A DNA stretch of 12,913 nt from Rodentolepis nana (taxonomy: Eukaryota > Platyhelminthes > Cestoda > Cyclophyllidea > Hymenolepididae). Below are positions 1-9,000 of the stretch, in pieces (position 1 is the first letter of the stretch; each line of letters starts with the position of its first letter). A model generated the notes under the pieces. That model made no database searches. It was not told the DNA's origin and saw nothing but the letters and a program-made list of their open reading frames with translations. The stretch spans positions 1 to 12,913 of the forward strand of contig UZAE01013241.1 in assembly GCA_900617975.1 (NCBI GenBank), in the 5' to 3' direction. The position numbers and the translations under genes were made by a program.

Positions 1-1
1 G

Positions 2-25
2 ACACGTCATAGCTTAACACGTCAT
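2..25. repeat. Two copies of ACACGTCAT (CRE-like half sites)
   Basis: ACACGTCAT occurs at 2-10 and 17-25. On the minus strand this is ATGACGTGT, a CRE/ATF-like half site. It may be part of a regulatory element cut off by the window edge. A related TGACGTG lies at 2384. Confidence 0.35.
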
Positions 26-204
26 CGCATGCCTGCACGCCAGGATTGGGAGGTGCGACCGTACAAACAGTGACCAATCATTAACCTCTGTTTGTTTAAC
101 ATAATCCCCCATCCTGATCATGATTAAGCTTCCTGCGTGTACACTTTATCCACAATATACCCACCTAATAAACGTGCTCCGTGCTACACGTCTGTTTCCT
201 TTCA

Positions 205-245
205 TAGCTGGGCTATAGCTTAGCTGGTTCTGGGAGTCTAGCTGG
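205..245 (+). repeat. Three TAGCTGG repeats with a box A-like match
   Basis: TAGCTGG occurs at 205-211, 221-227 and 239-245, spaced 16 and 18 nt. The middle copy lies within TAGCTTAGCTGG (216-227), which fits the tRNA internal promoter box A. Only a poor box B-like string (GTTTGAGAATC, 248-258) follows, at too short a distance, so a tRNA gene is not claimed. Confidence 0.3.
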
Positions 246-2373
246 ATGTTTGAGAATCTGCCGTAGAGATTTCTGAGTCAGTCAGGCTTTACTAAGGCAG
301 CAATCCGCTACAATTTTAACTCACTTTCTTCATAGGATAATTTAATATCTCCCCTCTTAAATAAAAAAAGTCATAGAATAATTTGCAAATAAAATTTGAG
401 GTTTTGTTGAATTTATATCTAGTTGAGTGGGCGGATACGCAGGAATTCACATTCAATTATTTTTCGTTCTCTGGGAATGTACGTAGTTGCGCAGGTTCAT
501 TATAATTTCTATGCAATGACAATTGCCGTTAATATTAATATTAATTCTCATTGGGTAATTTAGATATTGTGCAGTAATGGGAGAATTAAAATAGATATTT
601 TTGTAAGTAATTTGAACATGACTCCTTCTTAATTATGACTCATAAATGTTCTATTTTAAATAATTTAACAATTAAGCGACCGATTATCCTAATTCTACTT
701 TTATACAAAATTATTCTTGAATCCCAACTAATTGGACTACGTCATGGATCATAGATACGTTGAATAATGTAACCTCATGTTATTAAATCATGTCATTACG
801 TTTCGGAACAGCTTTTATCAACCATTGTTTCAGAAAAGGAAAGTGGCCACTAACAAATTATTGATCAGGGTAAATAAACATATATTTTATTGTTATCACA
901 AATTATTTTGAATGAATTGAGGAAAAGAAAAAATATAAAAATTAAAACAAACTATTATGCAAAAAATCACATCTTCTTTAATTGTGGTGCAATTAGCTTA
1001 AAAATTAAGTTTCCGCAAAACAGAATGCAGCAATACTTTTACAGGGTACGACTATTTCAATGAAAAGGTTGAACAGTCCCAATTGAAAATGATAGATATG
1101 CTCCGATCAAATCTTTCCTTCATAGGAACTTAAAAGCTATCCGTGTGTAGATACAAGGAAAAAATCAATTTAATGTGACTCCAACCCAATGAACTTGGAT
1201 AAAGGCTGGATAAGGAGCTATGAGATGGAGGTTTAAGAGAGTTATTCTATTTAGTGCTCTTATTCTGGTGATAGAATATTAATTAATTGGTATTTAATGC
1301 TTTAATAGTGTAAGCTCCCAACAATACACCTGCTTTCAGGATCACCGATTGATTTCGTATACTGACTACGTGATCGTATTGATCTTTTCAATTAGTTGCG
1401 ACGTTGGGTTCTGCCAGCTCAATTTATGTAATTTTTCAGAAAGGTGTTAAATTGTTTAAGAAGTTTGCACAAGACCTACTAGGAGAAACCATGGGACAGA
1501 GTGACTTGATCTACCTATTTTGATGTCAAAATTTTCGATCTGAAGACGCTATGGCTTCAACTTTCTGTATTTCCAAGTTTTCAGTGTTAGAGGAAGCATA
1601 GTTCACTAATTTAATTAAAAGAGGATTAATGCTAAGCTCTTTATACTGCGGATTTTGTTTTAGGTGGATTTTGAGATCCCAATATTGGTAAGTAAAGTAC
1701 ATTTTGATCTTCGTTAGCTATTGAAATTTTGCATTTGGCTGGGGGTTGACTTGGTGACATTCTAGATTTAATGTATTAACTGAAAAACACACATTTGAAA
1801 CCCAAAGAGTTGAGTTTATGCATTTGAACCAAAACCATATTTATTATAAAAATAAGTCCTTTATACAAATTAGATATCGACTGCAAAATACCAAATTACC
1901 AAAGTTACATGAGTTTGTCTTTAAAAATTGCCAAAATTTTAAAGAGTACACAAAAACCAATTGGAGCTTTGCTTACTAAAGTCTGAATTCAACTTTTGTC
2001 CCGATTTAGGAAAAACTCATTTAATTTATCAAATACCCAGAAAAGAATGTTTTTATCATTATAAACGGTTACTCACTACAAAAATACTCAGTAATGATTA
2101 AGCAATGATGTAAATTAATTAGTAAGCGACTATCATATTAACCCATAAAAATATTTGTAAAGAATAAGTAAAATCGGGCACATGATTTAATATCTTTTAG
2201 TATATGCTTAAATTTTGCCTTCATTCGAGTGTTTCCTAATTGCCGCCCAAGTTAAAGGGCAGCCTAAACAAGATAAACAAGGGCATGTCACTTCTTTTGT
2301 GAAATTGGCTTCTGAAAGCTGTATTTGGCATTGAGAAATACCAGCGTGTTACATCTGCGGCCTTGAAATTTCA

Positions 2374-2400
2374 CCAATGGGCGTGACGTGATGATGTCAC
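2374..2400 (+). promoter_or_regulatory. CCAAT box and CRE-like dyad
   Basis: CCAAT is at 2374-2378. TGACGTGA (2384-2391) and TGATGTCA (2392-2399) abut it, framed by GTGAC...GTCAC at 2383-2400. The distance is about 135-160 nt upstream of the TATA box, a usual place for proximal elements. CREB/ATF binding is inferred from the motif only. Confidence 0.45.
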
Positions 2401-2416
2401 TGTTTTGGTTTTAACT

Positions 2417-2437
2417 CACACACACACACACACACAC
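2417..2437 (+). repeat. (CA)10 microsatellite in the proximal promoter
   Basis: Ten perfect CA units plus a final C lie between the CRE-like dyad and the TATA box. Such alternating purine-pyrimidine tracts vary in length between individuals and can adopt Z-DNA. Any effect on this promoter is inference. Confidence 0.95.
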
Positions 2438-2532
2438 GTACATATTTGTGTTACGTCTCTAGCAAATGAAGTGCAAAAGAAGTTCAATGGGCCTATCAAA
2501 TGGGAGCCAGAAATCACCCACGCAACCTCCCA

Positions 2533-2538
2533 TATAAG
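2533..2538 (+). promoter_or_regulatory. TATA box, probable core promoter
   Basis: TATAAG within catataagag, 50 nt before the start codon. The usual spacing puts transcription start near 2560-2570, giving a 5'UTR of only about 15-25 nt, unless an upstream non-coding exon exists. Candidate initiator sequences nearby (TTGCACA, TCAGATT) are not strong matches. Confidence 0.45.
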
Positions 2539-2556
2539 AGCTCTGAGCTCGAGACC

Positions 2557-2590
2557 ATGATTGCACATGGTCAGATTAAAACATGACTAA
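2557..2590 (+). other. Two tiny upstream ORFs overlapping the start codon
   Basis: ATG at 2557 opens nine codons ending at TGA 2584-2586, which overlaps the main ATG as ATGA. A second ATG at 2567 opens seven codons ending at TAA 2588-2590. Both are out of frame with the protein. Whether they lie in the mRNA depends on the transcription start, which may fall between them. If transcribed they could dampen translation or permit re-initiation. Confidence 0.4.
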
Positions 2591-3090
2591 ATTAACACAG
2601 AAAGCTCAATCAGCGTTTATTTTAACACTTTTAATAGCCTGTCATATCATCTATGGAAAAATTTTTCCGTCTCTGAAATGTGGTCCAGCTCCAGACACCC
2701 CCGAGATTCATCAGTTTCTCGCTTCCTCTCCAATTGTTCTCCATGCTCGAATTCAAGAAATGATTCCGGCAAAAGGACCTGAATTTGACTTAATAGCCCT
2801 TATAACTCATATTGTTATTAAACCAGATAATATGGACATGCCAAAGAGGGTCATTCTTCGCCGATTCTTTCTGGCAGATAATGGATCCTCAATTAATCCA
2901 TATTCGGATAAATTTGGATGCCTCGAAGTTTTCAAACCATATGCAAAATACACCTTTCTTCTTGGAGATACGGGAGAGACGATTAGTCACCGTGGGAACC
3001 AATTAGTTGTGCTTGCTCTGTCTGGACCTACTCTAACTTACAGCGAGAAAATAAACCAGGATATTCAAAAATTTCTCTGCAAATCGTGCT
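2583..3090 (+). CDS. Exon 1: signal peptide and type II neuregulin-like N-terminal region
   Basis: Residues 1-169 plus the first base of codon 170. The start is the first ATG in this frame: an in-frame TAA lies at 2577-2579, and there is an A at -3. Residues 1-25 form a signal peptide, with lysines at 3 and 7, a hydrophobic core FILTLLIAC and likely cleavage near Y24-G25. The mature part has four cysteines (C33, C113, C166, C169) around a strand-rich core (IVLHARI, FDLIALITHIVIK, YTFLLGD). From memory of the family, the same layout (an early Cys, a Cys followed by an aromatic-rich YxFFLE-like strand, then a terminal C-K-x-C) occurs in the so-called kringle-like region of GGF/type II NRG1 and in NRG2. 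There is one N-glycosylation sequon, N100-G-S. The donor is tgct|GTAAGT. If the donor is not used, the frame adds C-K-W and stops at 3099-3101. Confidence 0.88.
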
Positions 3091-6000
3091 GTAAGTGGTA
3101 ACTCATTTTTTATGTCTGTCAAAATGCCAACGCAAGTTACTCAATATGGCATCTAGTGCTTTCCCATTTAAAAAAAGCGACGTGCAAGCATTTAAAAACA
3201 GCAATGATTCCTTAATTAAGTTATCTGATGCTTAATGTGCCTTACATTAGATTATTGAAAATTAACTTGTTGAAGTAACTGCATTATTTACCATTGTAAT
3301 CCCAGCTAATGGGTATGGAGGTTAATTGAACATTAAGCTTTGAAATTTAAAAAGGCCAAAATGCAATCCTTTTTACCGAATTCGGATTATCAAGGTAATT
3401 ATTACTTTTAAATAACACCATAATTTATGGATGATTATTTAAAAAAAGAAAAGGACCCTTTAATCAACCCAAAGAAATAAAAAAACGGAGTTATATATGA
3501 AGGTGATGTTGAGGCGACTGATTGACATTCGTTGAGTTTGCCAAGTATATTACTCTTCATATATACACTGTCTATTTATTGGCTTGCTTCAGATCCTCCA
3601 AGGTTGAACTCATTTGAGAAAATGACGATGAATTTCGGAGATAAAATTTCCACAACATGCATTGCTGAGGGTGATCCGTTGCCAGAGGTCTACTGGTATA
3701 AGGATAATTACCCAGTTGATGTTGTGAATAGTGATAATAGTGTAAGCGTCGACGTTGTACAGTAAGTTTTCGTTTTAAAGAAATAAATTTATAATTCTTA
3801 AAATGCTTTATCTTATTAACAAATTGACTTATGTGAATTTTGCTTGATAGTCGCTTAAAAATTGACGAATCAATTTAGTAGGTAGAAAAATATTAAAATT
3901 CGATGGTTAATTCTGTTCCATTAGATTATTTCATTCCAACAATAAAAAAATATAATTTTGTTCAGAAGTTTTCAAGCCTAAAAGGAGTTAGTATTTTTTG
4001 GTGGTTGCCCTCTTACAATCGCCTCTCAAACAAATTGGATTTACATATTTATCGATGAGCGTGTTAAAATTCTAATTTCGGAAAATTTTAAATTTATAAA
4101 AAGAGATTATAAAACGTTTAATAGGATATTTATTGCTCCCAGTTAATAAAAATGCAAAAGTATGGAACTATTTTGTTGTGTCTCTGCGATGTTTGCGTTA
4201 AATAGGGAAAAAAAATAAGCAAAAATTCATGGATTTCGAGAGTACCGAATCCCAAAACTACCATAAAATCGATCATTAGTCTGTTCCATTTCATAACGTT
4301 TAGTATTTTCAATATAATAACTATGAGGTTCAAAGGAAAGCAAACGTTTTTTATTCTGATGCTTCGAACATGTTGAAAAACAGTTCAAATTGAAAGCTTA
4401 TTCATATAGGTAATGCAATCAATAGTTCACTGGGTTAAAGTAATATAAAGAACGTATCCCTTTTTTTAAAATTCCACACAGGACTTACTTTTTGTTGTGA
4501 TATAAGGTTCCAATGGAAGGTGGAAATTGCTAGCTTGAATGATTGAGTCTTAAGCCAGATTTAGAAAATTCAGGAGGCAGCATTTATACATAAAAATATT
4601 GGGAGTTCACCATTAGGGAACAAAGATAATGTGAGTTGTGGGAATCAGACGAATTGGGATACGCTAGGGTTGGTGACAAATATTGGGTCTCATGTTTGTT
4701 AAAAAAATAAATGACTGTTAGGGGGAAGAAGGAGAGTTCAATATGGTGATTAATAAAACGAGGGATTTGAGTCAGAATGCTAGGCTCTTGTAAAATTTCT
4801 AACGAGGAAAGTGGGTGCTTTACATTTATTACAAAGAGGTAGAAAAAAAATCTTAAAAAAATTATTTTTGGGGCGTATTTGAAGATGTAGACCTCAGTGC
4901 TTCTTCTATGCTATATTTGTCGAATTACGTGGTATATTCACACTGAAAATAGATTAACATCTTCCTCATTAAATTACTACAATGCAATCAATTTTTTTGA
5001 ATACTTAGTTACTTGCAGACCAATTGCATTTGAACTAATATTTTTTAAGTTTCCCCCCAAATTCTACTTTTAATATGAAGTGAGATACGAATTATCGAAT
5101 GTATTTGTTAATATTACTATTAGTTTAATGTAGAAAGAGGATAAACTGAAATTTTAATTAACTGAAGCGTTTGATAGGGAAGATATTTCCCTGACTATTT
5201 TCTTTTGGCATTTTTTCGTCACAGTTGGCTAAACGACGTCTGCGAGAATATGACCTAATTGAGAGTGGAATAAACAAAACACAACGGCCATGTATGGATT
5301 GTATTTATTTGGACATTTTCATGATGTTGTTTACAAAAGTACAAAGCCATCTCCATTCAGTAGATAGAGAAAAATAAACGATATAGTTAATCATGCTATA
5401 ACATGACTAAGTATAAAAGAAAAAAATGAAACTTTAGTCAAAAGAGCCAACAGTAAACTACTTTTTGAAGAAGAATATTTAAATTATTTGTTTATTTGTC
5501 TTATTTGTCTCACAGGGCTGCTTAATCTTTCCAAATTTTCATTCTCTTGTAGGACAAATGAGCACGTTGTGCAGGCGATTTTGGAAATAGACAATCTCAT
5601 TTTGTTGGATACTGGTGATTACGTTTGCAAAGCAAAAAATTCCCTTGGAATTGCACAATCGACATTGCCACTTAGAGGTAAGTCAACTACATTTGTGCTG
5701 AATTCAATTGTTCATATAAGAATTGACTCGAAACCAAAGCACTATAATTGTAATATTTGACCTCACTCTTATATATCTCTTGAGGCCAATATGGTCGATA
5801 CATGTCCTTCTTAAAGTAAAACAGTCAGTATATTTAAAAAATCAATTTATAGCTTATTTTTGATACAGATAATCAGTGCCTTTAATAAGTGAATGTGTTT
5901 ATTTATAAATGACTTTGATAGCGATGGAGATAGCTCACGAATAATTAACCGACTTTGCAGCTCATTTATTCTGCCAGGAAGGGTCTCAATAAGACAGATA

Positions 6001-9000
6001 TTATTTCCTATAGAGCACTGCACTGAGAAAAAGATATCTTGCAGACTTATTGTGGAAAGTGCCAATAACACTTGACCTTTATGGATAGCTACGGATAAAA
6101 AGCACACTTAATAACACCTGTGTAATAAGTAATTCATTTAACTAAATTTGGCTTGATAAGTATCGATTTTGTGGTCTCTGAATTGACAAACGTGTTGACT
6201 GATATCCGTTTTGTCAGCGCACTACTTCAAACTCAATGTGGAGAGTGACTGCATCAAGTGCCTTGAATAGAAAAAAAAGATATCGCGAAGGAGCTCTCGA
6301 ACATAATTATTCTTCCAACAAACCCTGCCTCCACTCGCTCACCCCACTGGATGCGTGGTTCAAATTGACCTTCATAATGCGCATATTACGCTGTCACAGT
6401 AGCATCTTGATAACTTTAATAAATTGCCCCCCCCCCCTAGGTCTCTGTTTCCACTTACTGCTTTAGAAGGAAAGTATTAACTAAATGATGTAACCGTGAT
6501 TGGATTTAGTTTTACTATGATTTTGGAAAGGAGGTTTATCCTTGATTTAGCAGGAATAAAGCCAACTTGAATATAGCCATGATAATTGAACTTTGTACTT
6601 CCATTCAACTAGAAGAAGAGGAGGAAATTAGCCAATCAAATCTTCCCATAAAAATCATTTCTAATAGTGTTTTGACATGTGCATGAAAAGATGGCAGTCA
6701 TATACCAAGGGTATTATATATGTTAAACTTACCACTAACTATATAATGATTGTTGTTTGTCTTGAATTTTAGTCAGAAAACCAGAATTGGCTAATCGAGA
6801 GGAAGAACATGTAATGGGTAAGTCATGTCTGCATTATAAGCCTTAATATAATTAAACTTCCGGAAAATTAATATATCCAAACTCGAAAAAAATTTTTTTG
6901 ATCGATCGTAGCAAAAAAAATCAGCTAGGCTAGTAACTTTTAATTGGAAATTTAAATAACTATAGTACAACCTTCAATGGCACATCTGTTTGGGAACTCA
7001 CTGAGTATTTCAGTTATTCTAAGGCGAAAAGGTGAATCGATCCCATGAGGTCGAAAAAATAGAAATGTAATCAGAACCCGCGACTGCTAAATTGTAATAT
7101 GCTAAACCGTATTGTGTGGAATATTACAATTCATTTTGCCAACGAGTCCAATAAACTGGAAAAGAATGTATAAATTGATTTTAGTTTAATTAGGTTAATA
7201 TTTGAGTAATACAAGGAACCTAATGCATTTTACCTCCATTTATTACTAGTGACAATTTACTTTTAGACGCAAAATGAACTTACAATCTTTCTTCCATCTG
7301 AGCTCACTTAATAAATTAGCATAACCTTTTATCTAAGAAATATTGATTACGTTTATTATCTATTTTAAATTAAGATACAAGAGACTTCGAACCATGTGAT
7401 CCTCATGAAAATCACTGTTTCAATGATGGCCAGTGCTTTTTCAAAAAGTCTAATCCTTCTAACAGACGCTGCAGGTACTTATTCAGTTATTTTCAGAATT
7501 TTAAAAAGAAAATTTTAATAGAATTTGATTTTTTTCATTCTTCAGCTGCCAAGAAGGGTATATGGGTGATCAATGTCAGTTCCGAACAACCGGAATATGT
7601 ATGTTTTAGATGCATATTTAATTGTCAAGGTGTCATTATTTTCAAATTAATTATTCTAATATATATTTAATTTGTTTTAAGCTGTTCCAAGTAATACACA
7701 TTCAGAGCCATATTTTGCAGCTAAATTCTAGTCAAATTTCAATTTGAGCTGGCTTGCCTAATCTTAATTTAAAATGGCAATTAAACAAACGCCCGATTAA
7801 ATAATGTAACGCAGTATATTTCGATTATGCCTGTGATGTTCCCATGATTTCTGTGCAGCCAACGAATAATACCTTAAAATTATTAAAAAGTGCACTGATT
7901 TTGAGATTGTTTTATCGATTGCAAAGTGATCTAAGGCATATCAATTATAATAGATTGAAGAGGGAGTTATGAGAGATTTTTCTAAAAGTTTTATCCATTC
8001 CGACACAACTTTCCAATTTTGACATGATAGATTTAGTTCCGTGGCTGACATTAATGGGAACAGTCTTGCTCTCAATATGAGCTAATCATATGAAAGTCAA
8101 ACATCTTTTATTTCTCCCCGAAAATGTTGACTTATACGCTTCTGTGTGCTTGACACTACTGAATCATAGTTTTACCAACGTAATTTTAACTGACAATAGG
8201 CAATTTTAAATATTTTCAAACTGTTTGGAATTCGCATCTCTTAAAAAATGGCAGGAAAGTTTTCTGCGTAGGTGGCTTAAGTGATAGAAAGCTTACATGT
8301 AAGTAGCAATTGAAAGTTGACTATTATTAGTAATCTTAAAAATTAGTCCCATTTAATGAAAACCCGGAATTGGATTGATGATATAAAAGGCGGCTTTCAG
8401 TTCTCAAAACACTTGAATAAAAAGTATTATTTGTTTCTTGAACCAGCATTTCTGAGTAAAAAATCAACTTGATATGAACATTTTGGGAGACAGATAATAA
8501 CTTATTTCAAAGAATTAAAATATTTCAATCCTCCTCTTGTTCATTTAATCTTTCAAGTAAATTAAAGAAGCGATGGGCAGTATTTTTTGAGTTCTCCTTG
8601 AATGAAATTAATTGAAAGTTTGGAAATTGTTCCATTCAATTTTACTTTGCAATAATACCTTCCAAATGCCTTCTGACTTATATTTCGAATAGTGGGTTAG
8701 TGTACAGGGGTCCTTAGATAGGAAAAAATACAGGTCTCTGATGTGGGTTTTTTTAGCAAGATAATAGTCATGTTATCCTCCTTTTAAAGTGTTTACGTGT
8801 TTAGCTTTAGTACTTGAATGCTAAATTATCCTGTTATTGGAGCCTTCAAGGCAATTTCTAATTGAAAGCTCTGATAGGGGAAAAATTGACATCGAAAAGC
8901 ATTTTTGTCGAATTAAATTTAAACAATGTCGGTGTTATTTTTGATTTTTCACCTTGATTTTATGCTCGTTCTAACTCGATTCACAAATTGAGCAAAGTAT

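Larger units (their letters stand above)
1..2370. other. Upstream intergenic region, no coding sequence seen
   Basis: AT-rich DNA with frequent stops in all frames and no convincing exon on either strand. The first 300 nt are somewhat richer in G and C and hold short repeats described separately. A perfect AT palindrome lies at 529-544 (TTAATATTAATATTAA). A non-coding first exon of the gene could lie here and cannot be excluded. Confidence 0.6.
6818..7374 (+). other. Intron 4 (557 nt)
   Basis: GTAAGT...aaattaAG, phase 1. It contains an 11-bp perfect inverted repeat and a tRNA-like stretch on the minus strand, listed separately. The rest is AT-rich and featureless. Confidence 0.72.

Noticed and set aside
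216..260. tRNA gene suggested by the box A match TAGCTTAGCTGG
   Set aside because: No proper box B at the right distance and no acceptor stem pairing; the match falls within a local TAGCTGG repeat.
2812..3006. Second open frame inside exon 1
   Set aside because: It is an out-of-frame shadow of the exon 1 coding sequence.
3295..3308. TGTAATCCCAGCTA, identical to part of the primate Alu consensus
   Set aside because: Only 14 nt match, the rest does not align, and nothing else suggests primate DNA. Taken as chance.
3532..3592. In-frame hydrophobic stretch before exon 2 that looks like a second signal peptide for a shorter isoform
   Set aside because: It opens with TTG, has no ATG, and an in-frame stop lies just upstream (3523-3525). 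The hydrophobic residues come from translating the T-rich tract of the splice acceptor.
4130..4333. Minus-strand open stretch in intron 2
   Set aside because: Begins with TTG, has AT-driven Ile/Leu/Phe composition, no splice signals and no recognisable motif.
6236..6466. Plus-strand open stretch in intron 3 tested as an alternative exon
   Set aside because: No acceptor and donor pair in the needed phase 1 to phase 1 gives a stop-free exon, and the C11 run lies within it.
7386..7393. TTCGAACC, a tRNA box B on the minus strand
   Set aside because: It lies inside the EGF coding exon and there is no box A or cloverleaf around it.
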